Of a DNA stretch of 64,000 bases, positions 26,874-35,694 are shown piece after piece. Position 1 is the first letter of the stretch. Each line of letters begins with the position of its first letter. The position numbers and the translations under genes were made by a program. The DNA comes from Streptomyces massasporeus (lineage in GTDB: Bacteria > Actinomycetota > Actinomycetes > Streptomycetales > Streptomycetaceae), in NCBI RefSeq assembly GCF_014648995.1, contig NZ_BMSE01000003.1, positions 372,001 to 436,000 on the forward strand, in the 5' to 3' direction. The notes under the pieces are model-generated. The model was not told where the DNA came from, did not search any database, and saw only the letters and a program-made list of their open reading frames with translations.

Positions 26874-28316
26874 CTAGATGATCCCGAACAGCATGCCCGC
26901 GCCGAGGATGACCAGGCAGGTGAGGGCGGCCCACTTCACGACGAACTTGGTGTGGTCGCCGAACTCCACCTTGGCCATGCCGACCAGGACGTAGACGGCC
27001 GGCACGAGCGGGCTGGACATGTGCAGCGGCTGGCCGACCAGCGAGGCGCGGGCCATCTCCAGCGGGGTGACCCCGTGCGCGGCACCGGCCTCGGCCAGGA
27101 CGGGCAGGACACCGAAGTAGAAGCCGTCGTTCGACATGAAGTACGTGAGCGGCAGGCTCAGGATGCCGGTGACGAGGGCCATGTGCGGGCCCATGCTGCC
27201 GGGGATGACGTCCACCATCCACTTGGCCATCTGGTCGACCATGCCGGTGCCCTGGAGGACGCCGGTGAAGACGGCGGCGGCGAAGACCATGCCGGAGACG
27301 TTCAGGACGTTGTCGGCGTGGGCGGCCAGGCGGGCCCTCTGGGCGGGGATGTGCGGGAAGTTCACGGAGAGGGCGAGCGCGGCGCCGATCAGGAACAGCA
27401 CCGGGATCGGCAGCCACTCCATGATCATGGCGGTGAGCAGGGAGACCGTGAGGAGCGCGTTGAACCAGTAGAGCTTGGGGCGCAGGGTCTCCCGGTTCGG
27501 GTCGAGGCCCTGGAAGCCGTCGTCGTCAGCGGAGTCAGCGGAGTCCTTGGCGCCCTCGGGAGCGTCCGTGCCGGAGCCCGTGCCACCCGCACCGGCCGCG
27601 GCGCCCTTGCGCATGGAGACCTTGCCGTCGCCGGAGCCGCCGGAACCGACGAGGACCGTCTCGGTCTCCTTCTCCTCCTCCAGCACGTCGTCCAGCGTCA
27701 GCACGCCCAGCCGCCGGCGCTCGCGCACACCGAGGACGTAGGAGAGGACGAAGACGAAGAGCAGGCCCACCAGGAGCGCCGGGATCATCGGGACGAAGAT
27801 GTCGCTGGCGTCGAGCTTCAGCGCGGTCGCGGCGCGGGCGGTCGGGCCGCCCCACGGAAGGGTGTTCATCACGCCGTTGGCCATGGCGGCGACACCGGTC
27901 ATCACGACCAGGCTCATCTTCAGGCGCTTGTACAGCGGGTACATCGCCGAGACGGTGATCATGAAGGTCGTCGAGCCGTCGCCGTCCAGCGACACGATCG
28001 CGGCGAGCACGGCGGTGCCGACGACGATCCGCATCGGGTCGGCTTTGCAGAATTTGAGAATGCCGCGGACGATCGGGTCGAAGAGACCGACATCGATCAT
28101 CACGCCGAAGTAGACGATCGCGAACATGAGCATCGCCGCGGTGGGGGCGAGGTCGGTCACGCCGTCGAGGACGTAGTCGCCGAGGTGGGCGCCCTTGCCG
28201 ACGAACACGCAGAACAGCGCGGGAATCAGCACGAGCGCCGCGATCGGCGACATCTTCTTCATCATGATCAGGACCAGGAAGGTCGCGATCATGGCGAAGC
28301 CGAGGATGGTCAGCAT
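26874..28316 (-). CDS. CitMHS family citrate-metal:proton symporter
   Basis: A 480-residue transporter with about 12 helices (MLTILGFAMIATFLVLIMMK at the N-terminus) and conserved blocks SLDGDGSTTFMITVSAMYPL, NTLPWGGPTARAATAL and YFMSNDGFYFGVLP typical of Bacillus CitM/CitH, which import citrate complexed with divalent metal ions. A long Gly/Ser/Asp-rich cytoplasmic loop splits the two halves (around GSGGSGDGKVSMRKGAAAGA). Inverted words upstream (28325-28390) may be regulator sites. Citrate transporters are often controlled by two-component systems, but no such genes lie nearby. Confidence 0.92.
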   Translation of the reverse strand: MLTILGFAMIATFLVLIMMKKMSPIAALVLIPALFCVFVGKGAHLGDYVLDGVTDLAPTAAMLMFAIVYFGVMIDVGLFDPIVRGILKFCKADPMRIVVGTAVLAAIVSLDGDGSTTFMITVSAMYPLYKRLKMSLVVMTGVAAMANGVMNTLPWGGPTARAATALKLDASDIFVPMIPALLVGLLFVFVLSYVLGVRERRRLGVLTLDDVLEEEKETETVLVGSGGSGDGKVSMRKGAAAGAGGTGSGTDAPEGAKDSADSADDDGFQGLDPNRETLRPKLYWFNALLTVSLLTAMIMEWLPIPVLFLIGAALALSVNFPHIPAQRARLAAHADNVLNVSGMVFAAAVFTGVLQGTGMVDQMAKWMVDVIPGSMGPHMALVTGILSLPLTYFMSNDGFYFGVLPVLAEAGAAHGVTPLEMARASLVGQPLHMSSPLVPAVYVLVGMAKVEFGDHTKFVVKWAALTCLVILGAGMLFGII

Positions 28317-28324
28317 GAGTGGAT

Positions 28325-28390
28325 ACCTAACGTTCGCCCTTGAACATCCCACCAGGGCCGGCGGTGTCCGAGACGTTAGGTGCGTTCAAG
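28325..28390. promoter_or_regulatory. Paired inverted words upstream of the citrate transporter gene
   Basis: ACCTAACGT (28325-28333) and ACGTTAGGT (28373-28381) are exact inverse copies; CTTGAAC (28339-28345) and GTTCAAG (28384-28390) form a second inverse pair. The pairs interleave rather than nest, so this is not one hairpin and looks more like two oppositely oriented protein-binding sites. Confidence 0.45.
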
Positions 28391-28451
28391 CAGCGTTAAC
28401 AAGACGTTGACGTGCGAGCAATAAGCGCAAAACTGCTGGTCACAGCTTTGC

Positions 28452-30719
28452 TCAGGTCAGAGCGGTGAGCTTTTCGGTCACTGCGGGGGATTCCGGCGCG
28501 GTCCCGGGGGCGACCTCGACGGGTACGCCGTTGAGAACCGCGTTGCCCGACAGCGGGTCGAGCAGACGGCCGTCGAGGAGCTGGTTGACGTTGACGCCGG
28601 GGTCGGTCGAGGCGTGGCTGAGGCGGGTGCCGGGACGGTCGTGGCCCCAGCCGTGCGGCAGGCTCACCACACCCCGGCGGACCGCGTCGGTGACCTCGGC
28701 CTTCACCGTCACCTCTCCCCCGGCGCCCTTCACCCGCACCGGCTCCGCGTTCTGCACGCCCAGCCGCTCGGCGTCCTCGGGGTGGATGTGCAGGGTGCAG
28801 CGGTTCGAGCCGCCGGTGAGGGCGGGCACGTTGTGCATCCAGCTGTTGTTGGAGCGCAGATGACGGCGGCCGACCAGGACGAGTCCCTCGGGGCGTTCGG
28901 CGAGGGCCGCGCGCAGGCGGGGCAGGTCGTCCGCGATCGGGCCGGGCAGCAGCTCCACCCGGCCGCTGCGGGTCTTCAGGGGCTGCGGCAGGCGGGGTTC
29001 GAGCGGGCCGAGGTCGATGCCGTGCGGGTGCGCGAGCAGCTTCTCCAGGCTGAGCCCGTCCGGTCGTACGCCGAAGCCGTCGCCGTAGGGGCCGAGGCGC
29101 AGCATCATGTCGAGCCGTCGCTCGGGGCCGGTGTCGCCGGTGAGCCGGCCCGCGAGCTCGCGCGGGTCGCCGCCGTGGACCGGCGAGTGCGGCTCCTTCA
29201 CCGCCTTGCCGAGGGTCTGGTCGATGACCATGTGGTCGACGGCCGCCGGGTCGGCTCCGTGCATGCCGGTGACGGCCAGGATCAGCCGGGCCAGGATCTC
29301 CGTCTCCGCCATGCGGCCGGGTTCCAGGGGGATCGCGGGGCGGGTGTAGCGGACCTGGTTGCGCACGGCGAGGGTGTTGAAGGCGAAGTCGTGGTGCGGG
29401 CTCTGGGAGGGCGGGGGCGGGGGCAGGACCACGTCGGCGTGGCGCGAGGTCTCGTTGAGGTACGGGTCGACGCTGACCATGAAGTCGAGCGAGTCGAGGG
29501 CCTTGTCGAGGCGGTCGCCGTCGGGCGCGGACAGCACGGGGTTGGCGGCGACGGCGATCAGGGCGCGCACCGGCTCGCCCTCCTCGGTGGCGGTGTCGAT
29601 CTCCTCCGCGAGGGCGGAGAGCGGCAGTTCGCCCTTCGCCTCGGGGTGCCGGCTCACCCGGGAGTGCCAGCGCCCGAGGGCGAAGCCGCGGCCGGGTCCG
29701 GCGGGGCGCGGGGTCTTGTCGGTGGCGGCCTGCGGGAAGAGCGCGCCGCCGGGCCGGTCGAGGTTGCCGGTGAGGATGTTCAGGACGTCGACGAGCCAGC
29801 TGGCCAGGGTGCCGTGCGGGACGGTGCAGCTGCCGATCCGGCCATAGACGGCGGCGGTGGGGGCGGCGGCCAGCTCGCGGGCGAGGGTGCGGATGACGCC
29901 GGCCTCGACGTCACAGGCCTCCGCGACCGCCTCGGGCGTGAACTCCCTCAGTTCACCGGCGAGTTCCTCGATGCCCTGGACGTGCGGCGTCGGGTCGACG
30001 AGGCCCTCGTCGTAGAGCACCTGGGCCATCGCCGCCAGCAGCAGCGCGTCGGTGCCGGGCCGGACGGCAACGTGCCGGTCGGCGAGCTTCGCGGTGCGGG
30101 TGCGCCGCGGGTCGATCACGACGAGGGTGCCGCCGCGGGCCTTGAGGGCCTTCAGCTTTCCGGGGAAGTCGGGGGCGGTGCACAGACTGCCGTTGGACTC
30201 CAGCGGGTTGGCGCCGATCAGGAGCAGATGGTCGGTGCGGTCGAGGTCGGGCACCGGGATGGCGTTGGCGTCACCGAAGAGGAGGCCGCTGGAGACGTGC
30301 TTGGGCATCTGGTCGACCGTGGAGGCGGTGAAGATGCTGCGGGTGCCGAGCCCGGCGAGCAGGACGGTCGGGTAGAGGGCACCGGCCATGGTGTGCACGT
30401 TGGGGTTGCCGAGGACGACCCCGACGGAGTTCGGGCCGTGCCGCTCCACGACGGGCCGGATGCCGGCGGCGACCGCGTCGAAGGCCTCCTCCCAGGTGGC
30501 CTCGCGCAGCTCGCCGTCCCGTCGCACGAGCGGGGTGCGCAGCCGGTCGGGGTCGGAGTCGACGGCCCCGAAGGAGGCGCCCTTGGGACAGATGAAGCCC
30601 TGGCTGAACACGTCGTCGCGGTCACCGCGGGCGTGGGTGACGCGCGTGCCCTCGATGGTGAGGGTCAGGCCGCAGGTGGCCTCGCACAGGGGGCAGATAC
30701 GCAGGGCGGTGCGGGACAC
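28452..30719 (-). CDS. Molybdopterin-dependent oxidoreductase (formate dehydrogenase/nitrate reductase-like)
   Basis: A 755-residue bis-MGD enzyme of the DMSO-reductase superfamily. The N-terminal cysteines ICPLCEATCG and ICPKG bind one [4Fe-4S] cluster. LLLIGANPLESNG, VIDPRRTRTAKLAD, LTGNLDRPGGALFP and the C-terminal MopB domain (HIHPEDAERLGV, SLPHGWGHDR) bind the cofactor. At the usual metal-ligand position I see no Cys or Sec (STVDQMPKHVSS), so Asp or another ligand is possible. No electron-transfer subunit or maturation gene is adjacent. The start GTG 30719 has GGGAGGACCC upstream, and a near-perfect TetR operator lies 47 bp further on. Confidence 0.9.
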   Translation of the reverse strand: MSRTALRICPLCEATCGLTLTIEGTRVTHARGDRDDVFSQGFICPKGASFGAVDSDPDRLRTPLVRRDGELREATWEEAFDAVAAGIRPVVERHGPNSVGVVLGNPNVHTMAGALYPTVLLAGLGTRSIFTASTVDQMPKHVSSGLLFGDANAIPVPDLDRTDHLLLIGANPLESNGSLCTAPDFPGKLKALKARGGTLVVIDPRRTRTAKLADRHVAVRPGTDALLLAAMAQVLYDEGLVDPTPHVQGIEELAGELREFTPEAVAEACDVEAGVIRTLARELAAAPTAAVYGRIGSCTVPHGTLASWLVDVLNILTGNLDRPGGALFPQAATDKTPRPAGPGRGFALGRWHSRVSRHPEAKGELPLSALAEEIDTATEEGEPVRALIAVAANPVLSAPDGDRLDKALDSLDFMVSVDPYLNETSRHADVVLPPPPPSQSPHHDFAFNTLAVRNQVRYTRPAIPLEPGRMAETEILARLILAVTGMHGADPAAVDHMVIDQTLGKAVKEPHSPVHGGDPRELAGRLTGDTGPERRLDMMLRLGPYGDGFGVRPDGLSLEKLLAHPHGIDLGPLEPRLPQPLKTRSGRVELLPGPIADDLPRLRAALAERPEGLVLVGRRHLRSNNSWMHNVPALTGGSNRCTLHIHPEDAERLGVQNAEPVRVKGAGGEVTVKAEVTDAVRRGVVSLPHGWGHDRPGTRLSHASTDPGVNVNQLLDGRLLDPLSGNAVLNGVPVEVAPGTAPESPAVTEKLTALT

Positions 30720-30765
30720 GGGTCCTCCCGGGGCGGCGGCTACGGTGACGCGCTGACGCGCCCGA

Positions 30766-30783
30766 GCATACCGACCGGTATGC
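30766..30783. promoter_or_regulatory. TetR operator upstream of the molybdopterin oxidoreductase
   Basis: GCATACCG-AC-CGGTATGC, 8-base perfect arms with a 2-base spacer. It is the most symmetric member of the family also found at 3105-3121 and 19021-19037. Confidence 0.65.
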
Positions 30784-30795
30784 ACGGTGGGGAGG

Positions 30796-30875
30796 CCCTC
30801 GGGGGATTCGGTCGGTCGGGCAGCGGAGACCCTCGGGGGATTCGGTCGGTCGGGCAGCGGAGACCCTCGGGGGAT
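30796..30875. repeat. 34-bp direct repeat, two and a third copies
   Basis: A unit beginning CCCTCGGGGGATTCGGTCGG occurs at 30796 and 30830 with no mismatch, and its first 12 bases recur at 30864. The tract ends 5 bp from the stop of the TetR gene and separates it from the oxidoreductase promoter. Confidence 0.95.
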
Positions 30876-30880
30876 CCAGG

Positions 30881-31498
30881 TCAGTCGAGCACCCGGGCCA
30901 GATAGGCCCGCAGCATCTCCCGGGCCTCGTCGATGATCCGCTCGTCCCCCTCCGGCGCGACCCGGAATGCCAGGTGCACGAGGGTGTCGGCGGTCTCGAC
31001 GGCGATGAGGAAGACGCGGCGCAGATTCTCGTCGGGCTCGCGGTCCAGGTATCCGGAGAGGAGCTCGGTGAGGCGGTCGGCGACGCGGCGGTTGGGTTCG
31101 GCGCGGGCACCGACCGGGATCTGGTTGCCGAAGTCGACGAGGGAGAAGCCGGGCGCGGTGCGCTTCATCTCCAGGTACTCGTCGAGCACGACGTCCATGG
31201 CCGTGCGCCAGCCCTCGTTCTCACCGGTCTGCCGCAGGCGCTCGGTGACGCGCACGGTGTACCGCTCCAGGTTGCGCTGCGCCAGCGCGTCGGCCATCTG
31301 GCGCTTGTTGCCGAAGAAGCGGTAGACCGAACCGATCGGGACCGAGGCCCGCTGGGCTACGGCACGGGTGCTCAGGGCGTCGTAGCCGACCTCGTCGAGG
31401 AGATCGGCGCAGGCGTCGAGGATCCGGGTCAGACGTTCGGCACTGCGCCGCTGCACGGGCGCACGACGGAGCGATGTCGCGGGGGGCACGGGCTTCAT
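30881..31498 (-). CDS. TetR family transcriptional regulator
   Basis: A 205-residue repressor with the HTH DACADLLDEVGYDALSTRAV then AQRASVPIGSVYRFFGNKRQ and a C-terminal domain of the type found with lipid or steroid catabolism genes. The start ATG 31498 overlaps the stop of the preceding lipoprotein gene (ATGA) and has GGAGGGG upstream, so the two are translationally coupled. It lies just upstream of the molybdopterin oxidoreductase in the same direction and is a second candidate for binding its palindrome. Confidence 0.9.
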   Translation of the reverse strand: MKPVPPATSLRRAPVQRRSAERLTRILDACADLLDEVGYDALSTRAVAQRASVPIGSVYRFFGNKRQMADALAQRNLERYTVRVTERLRQTGENEGWRTAMDVVLDEYLEMKRTAPGFSLVDFGNQIPVGARAEPNRRVADRLTELLSGYLDREPDENLRRVFLIAVETADTLVHLAFRVAPEGDERIIDEAREMLRAYLARVLD

Positions 31499-32091
31499 GA
31501 TGCCCCTCCGGCGCGGCCGGGTGAACCTCGCCCCCCGGTGCCCGCGCCCTGCGTCCGGGCCTTGCGCCGGGAGGCCGTGTCCGGCGAGACGCCCGGGCCG
31601 GGCTCCGAGGACGTGATGTCGGCCGTGCTCTCCACGGGCTTTCCGTCCACCGCCCACACGGTGCCGTCGTCGGCGTAGAGGCGGGCCGTGACGCGGTGGG
31701 TGCCGCGCGGCACGAGGCGGGTGTCCAGGCGGTAGGCGGAGGCGCGCAGCCGGGCGACGGGACGGCCGTCGACGAAGAGGCGCGCGAGACCCCGTCCGGC
31801 CACCGCGCGGGCCGCCGCACCGGCCGGAGAGAAGCGGAAGTTCCGCACGCTCAGGCGCACGTCCCAGCCGCCGGCGGCGTCGGGCTGCACCTCGATGCCG
31901 ACGTCGGGGGCCTCCTCCTGGCCGACCTCGCGATAGGGCCGCCCCTCCTGGTCCCGGTCCTCAAGGATCTTGCCCACCGGTGTCGCCGACCCGGCACCCT
32001 CCCGGGCGTCGCCGGAGCCGCAGCCCGCGGATCCGGCCAGCAGGAGGACACAGACCGCGAGCGCGGCAAGGGGTCTCCGTGTCCACGTCAT
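31495..32091 (-). CDS. Lipoprotein of unknown function
   Basis: A 198-residue exported protein with a lipobox (VCVLLLAGSAGC) that should be cleaved and lipid-modified at Cys 24. The mature part contains a beta-rich stretch (WDVRLSVRNFRFSP, ARLFVDGRPVARL, HRVTARLYADDGTVWAVDG) resembling a small immunoglobulin-like domain, then a basic Gly/Arg tail. I do not recognise the family. Start ATG 32091; the ribosome binding site is weak. Coupling by an ATGA overlap to a TetR regulator is unusual for an envelope lipoprotein. Confidence 0.75.
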   Translation of the reverse strand: MTWTRRPLAALAVCVLLLAGSAGCGSGDAREGAGSATPVGKILEDRDQEGRPYREVGQEEAPDVGIEVQPDAAGGWDVRLSVRNFRFSPAGAAARAVAGRGLARLFVDGRPVARLRASAYRLDTRLVPRGTHRVTARLYADDGTVWAVDGKPVESTADITSSEPGPGVSPDTASRRKARTQGAGTGGRGSPGRAGGAS

Positions 32092-32180
32092 GTCCGGGAG
32101 CGTAGAACACACGTCCGGCCCGGCGGATCGTTCTCAAGTCGGGTTCAGGTCATCCGTCGAGAGGATGCCGCGCGCCCCTC

Positions 32181-32209
32181 TTGCGTCGGGGAAATCGCAA
32201 TCCTACGGT
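32181..32209 (+). promoter_or_regulatory. Candidate hmgA promoter
   Basis: TTGCGT at 32181-32186 and TACGGT at 32204-32209, with a 17-base spacer. It lies 36 bp upstream of the hmgA start. An imperfect dyad TCCTA...TAGGA overlaps the -10 region and could be a repressor site. Confidence 0.4.
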
Positions 32210-32245
32210 ACTGCATAGGAATCAAACGGCAAGGGAGCAGCGATC

Positions 32246-33625
32246 ATGGGCGATGGGGGCACCACCCGCGCGAGCGGGTTCGAGCCTGGAGGAGCGCGGA
32301 AGACCGCCGAAGGGCTGACCTACCTCTCCGGCTTCGGCAACGAGCACAGCTCGGAGGCCGTCCCGGGCGCGCTGCCCGAAGGCCGCAACTCGCCCCAGCG
32401 GGCCCCGCTCGGGCTGTACGCGGAGCAGCTGAGCGGTTCGGCGTTCACCGAACCGCGGGCGCACAACCGCCGCTCGTGGCTGTACCGGATCCGCCCCTCG
32501 GCGGCGCACCCGGCGTTCACCCGGACCCACAGCGGCTCGATCCGCACCGCCCCCTTCACCCAGACCGTGCCCGACCCCAACCGCCTGCGCTGGAACCCGC
32601 TGCCCGACCCGGCGCCCGAGACCGACTTCCTGGCGGGCCTGTGGACCCTGGGCGGCAACGGTGACGCCACCCAGCGGACCGGCATCGCCGTGCACCTCTA
32701 CTCGGCCAACGCCTCGATGGACCGGGTGTTCAGCGACGCCGACGGAGAGTTGCTGATCGTCCCGGAGCGCGGCGGGCTGCTGCTGCACACCGAGTTCGGG
32801 CTGCTCCATGTGGAGCCGGGACATGTGGCGCTCGTTCCCCGTGGGGTCCGCTTCCGTGTGGAGCTCCTGGACACGGCGTCCGACGGCGGGCAGAGCCCGA
32901 CGGCCCGCGGCTATGTGTGCGAGAACTACGGCGCCCCCTTCCGCCTCCCCGACCTGGGTCCGATCGGCGCCAACGGGCTCGCCAACCCCCGGGACTTCCG
33001 CGCACCGGTGGCGGCGTACGAGGACGTCGAGGGCCCGGTGGAGGTGGTGAACAAGTTCTGCGGCAACCTGTGGACGGCCACCTACGACCACTCCCCGCTC
33101 GACGTCGTCGCCTGGCACGGCAACCATGTGCCGTACGTCTATGACCTGCGGCGCTTCAATGTGCTCGGCACCATCACCTACGACCACCCCGACCCGTCGA
33201 TCTTCACGGTGCTGACGTCCCCGTCGGACACCCCGGGGCTGGCCGGTGTCGACTTCGTGGTGTTCGCGCCGCGCTGGCTGGTGGGCGAGGACACGTTCCG
33301 GCCGCCGTACTTCCACCGGAACGTGATGACCGAGTACATGGGCCTGATCGAGGGCGCGTACGACGCGAAGACGGCCGGAAAGGGGGGTTTCGTGCCGGGC
33401 GGCGGTTCGCTGCACAACATGATGTCGGCGCACGGCCCGGACCGGGAGACGTTCGACCGGGCGAGCGCCGCGGAGCTGAAGCCACAGAAGATCGACGACG
33501 GTCTGGCGTTCATGTTCGAGACGCGCTGGCCACTCACCCTCACCCCGCACGCGGCACGCGCGGAACACCTCCAGCAGCGCTACGACGACGTCTGGCAGGG
33601 CCTGGAGCGGCACTTCCGCCCCTAG
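32246..33625 (+). CDS. hmgA: Homogentisate 1,2-dioxygenase
   Basis: A 459-residue Fe(II) ring-cleavage enzyme that opens homogentisate to maleylacetoacetate in tyrosine and phenylalanine breakdown. Conserved blocks include [13 protein letters not shown] near the N-terminus, [10 protein letters not shown], the cupin segment with the iron ligands ([16 protein letters not shown], with His and Glu), and [15 protein letters not shown] holding active-site His residues. Full length compared with known enzymes. The start has AAGGGAGC upstream. The downstream maleylacetoacetate isomerase and fumarylacetoacetase genes are not adjacent. A GntR regulator follows. Confidence 0.97.
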   Translation: MGDGGTTRASGFEPGGARKTAEGLTYLSGFGNEHSSEAVPGALPEGRNSPQRAPLGLYAEQLSGSAFTEPRAHNRRSWLYRIRPSAAHPAFTRTHSGSIRTAPFTQTVPDPNRLRWNPLPDPAPETDFLAGLWTLGGNGDATQRTGIAVHLYSANASMDRVFSDADGELLIVPERGGLLLHTEFGLLHVEPGHVALVPRGVRFRVELLDTASDGGQSPTARGYVCENYGAPFRLPDLGPIGANGLANPRDFRAPVAAYEDVEGPVEVVNKFCGNLWTATYDHSPLDVVAWHGNHVPYVYDLRRFNVLGTITYDHPDPSIFTVLTSPSDTPGLAGVDFVVFAPRWLVGEDTFRPPYFHRNVMTEYMGLIEGAYDAKTAGKGGFVPGGGSLHNMMSAHGPDRETFDRASAAELKPQKIDDGLAFMFETRWPLTLTPHAARAEHLQQRYDDVWQGLERHFRP

Positions 33626-33668
33626 GGGGCCCCTTGCACTGATCATTTCCTACCGGTACGGATGGCCC

Positions 33669-34418
33669 GTGACCTCCTTCGCCCCGGATTCCATCGTCCT
33701 GAACCGCAAGCTGCCGCTGTGGTACCAGGTGTCGCAGTCGCTGCGCGCCTCGATCCTCGGCCGCTCGCCCCAGGACCCGCTGCGGCTGCCCACCGAGGAG
33801 CAGCTGGCCGGGCACTACGGCGTGAGCGTGCTGACGATGCGGCAGGCGTTGAAGGAGCTGGAGGACGAGGGGCTGATCTCGCGCCACCGCAGGCGGGGCA
33901 CGTTCATCGAGCCGCACGCGCGCCGGGGTTCCCCGGTGCGCCTGCTCGGCTCGGTGGACGCCATCGTGGCCCAGCAGTCCGGCATGACGACCGAACTGCT
34001 GGACCACGGCAGCGCGTCCGTGCCGGGCGAACTCGCCGAGTTCTTCCCGGATGTCCGGGAGGTGTCGACGTACCACCGGCTGCGCAGCGACGAGAAGACC
34101 GGTGAGCCGACGAACCACGCCCGCAACTACGTGCGCCCCGAACTGGCCGCGCGGATCGACCTGGACGACCTCGTCCGGTGGCCCATGACCAAGGTGCTGC
34201 GGGACGCGGTGGGGGCGGACATCAGCCGCATCACGGACACGGTGGAGGCGCGGCTGGCCGACCCGGAGACCTCGAAGCTGCTCCAAGTCCCCCTGCTGAG
34301 CCCGATCCTGCACTACACCGGGGTGACGTACGACGCCGACGGACGGCCTCTGGACGTGGCCGTCATCCACTACCGGGGGGACCGGTTCTCCTTCACGGTG
34401 ACCCTGGACGCCACGTGA
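33669..34418 (+). CDS. GntR/HutC family regulator with UTRA domain
   Basis: A 249-residue regulator. The winged HTH (PLWYQVSQSLRASIL, LPTEEQLAGHYGVSVLTMRQ, then GLISRHRRRGTFIEP) is followed by a UTRA-type ligand domain. It starts at GTG 33669, 43 bp after hmgA, and has little Shine-Dalgarno match. Its position suggests regulation of hmgA or of aromatic amino-acid catabolism; this is inference from neighbourhood only. HutC-subfamily proteins typically bind small acids or sugar phosphates. Confidence 0.9.
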   Translation: MTSFAPDSIVLNRKLPLWYQVSQSLRASILGRSPQDPLRLPTEEQLAGHYGVSVLTMRQALKELEDEGLISRHRRRGTFIEPHARRGSPVRLLGSVDAIVAQQSGMTTELLDHGSASVPGELAEFFPDVREVSTYHRLRSDEKTGEPTNHARNYVRPELAARIDLDDLVRWPMTKVLRDAVGADISRITDTVEARLADPETSKLLQVPLLSPILHYTGVTYDADGRPLDVAVIHYRGDRFSFTVTLDAT

Positions 34419-34473
34419 GCGCTCCGCTGGAAGCACCGCGTCCGTCGGCGCGCCGGTGGGGGCCGGTGGCGCC

Positions 34474-34499
34474 GTTCCCCGCGCCCCTCAGGGGCGCTG
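34474..34499. repeat. Dispersed palindromic repeat, short copy
   Basis: GTTCCCCGCGCCCCTCAGGG followed by GCGC, with arms GCGCCCCT and AGGGGCGC around one base. The same core occurs in the tandem repeats at 3155-3526 and in the large inverted repeat at 54480-54538. Here it sits after the GntR gene and may act as a terminator. Confidence 0.7.
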
Positions 34500-34512
34500 G
34501 ATACGTCGTACG

Positions 34513-35670
34513 ATGCCCAGCGTGACGCACGACGACGCTCCGCTGCTGGCGGACCTCATGCCGTGGTCCGTCGCACCGCCGCGGCTCGGCCGGGGCTGGC
34601 CGGCGGCCCCCGACGCGGGGTCCCTGAAGGCCCGCTGGGACGCCCTGGTCAAGGCCGAGGGCCCCGACCGCGAGTCGCTGTTCGAGCCGACGCGGTCGCG
34701 CACGCTGCACACGGCGGTCGGCCGGTTGCCGGGCCGGAGCGGCAGCGGCGGCACGGAGAAGCTGGTGCGCGCCTCGGGGCCCTGCCCGGAGCCGGTGCGC
34801 GTGCTGCTCGCGCCCTACGACGAGCAGTGGCTGATCCCCGACCAGCGGCTGATCGACGCGGCCCGCCCGGAGCTGTGGCGGGTGGCGGACGGGCGGCAGG
34901 TCTTCGTGGTGGAGGCGCCCGGGGCCGCCCCTCCCCTGTTCGTCACCTCGCTGCTCCCGCTGCTCCGTCCCGGCCGGGTCCGCCCGCTGTTCCGCCGCCC
35001 GGGCGGCGGCGAGCCGAATCTGGCCCCGGGTCTGCTGGAGCACCTGGGCGGCAGGCTGGGCAGCGCCCCGGCGCCGCTGGACGTGCTCGCCTGGATCACG
35101 GCCACGGCCCGCCCGGACCTCACCGTCCCGCTCACCGGGGACGCCGACGCGTGGGAGCGGGGTCTGGAGCTGGGGCACCGGATGCTGTGGCTGATGCTCC
35201 GTGACGGCGAACGCCCGAAGCTGCCCGGCGGCCGCCGTCCCTATGTCCGCGCTCCGCTGCCCTCCCGGCCCGTGACGCTGCGCTACGACCGGGACGAGGA
35301 GGCCCTGTTCCTGGACGAGGGCCGCATCTCCCCGGTGCCGCCGCAGGCCTGGGACTTCGAGGTGGGCGGAGTGCGCGTCCTGGAGCAGTGGTTCGCGACC
35401 CGCGTCGCCGTCCCCGAGCCGGGCACGCTGGCGGCGATCCGTCCCGCCACCTGGCCCCAGGTCTGGACGTCGGAGCTGCTGGAGCTGGTCACCGTCCTCG
35501 CGCTCCTGGCCGAACTGCGCCCGCTGGAGGAGCCGGAGCTCCCCGACCCGGTCACGGCGTCGGAGCTGGGCAAGGCCGGCGTCCTCCCGGTGCCGAGCGC
35601 GGCCCGCCGCCCGGCGTCGGTGCTGGAGGGGCCCGAGGAGGGCCCCGAGGGGCAACTGGCGCTGCTCTAG
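34513..35670 (+). CDS. Type ISP restriction-modification C-terminal-domain-like protein (stand-alone)
   Basis: A 385-residue protein that I recognise from Streptomyces annotations as type ISP restriction/modification enzyme, matching the C-terminal domain of such enzymes. Conserved segments are the N-terminal DLMPWSVAPPRLGRGW, a central PYDEQWLIPDQRLIDAARPE, then RPGRVRPLFRRPGG and EVGGVRVLEQWF. There is no helicase, nuclease or methyltransferase motif, so it cannot be a complete R-M enzyme. The start is ATG 34513 or GTG 34522. No modification partner is adjacent. Its real function is unknown, and it is conserved enough in sequence texture to be a functional core gene. Confidence 0.6.
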   Translation: MPSVTHDDAPLLADLMPWSVAPPRLGRGWPAAPDAGSLKARWDALVKAEGPDRESLFEPTRSRTLHTAVGRLPGRSGSGGTEKLVRASGPCPEPVRVLLAPYDEQWLIPDQRLIDAARPELWRVADGRQVFVVEAPGAAPPLFVTSLLPLLRPGRVRPLFRRPGGGEPNLAPGLLEHLGGRLGSAPAPLDVLAWITATARPDLTVPLTGDADAWERGLELGHRMLWLMLRDGERPKLPGGRRPYVRAPLPSRPVTLRYDRDEEALFLDEGRISPVPPQAWDFEVGGVRVLEQWFATRVAVPEPGTLAAIRPATWPQVWTSELLELVTVLALLAELRPLEEPELPDPVTASELGKAGVLPVPSAARRPASVLEGPEEGPEGQLALL

Positions 35671-35694
35671 CCGCGCCAGCTGCTTTAGGCCGCG

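Noticed and set aside
30796..30875. Possible CRISPR array
   Set aside because: The 34-bp units are directly adjacent with no spacers, and no cas gene is present; it is a tandem duplication.
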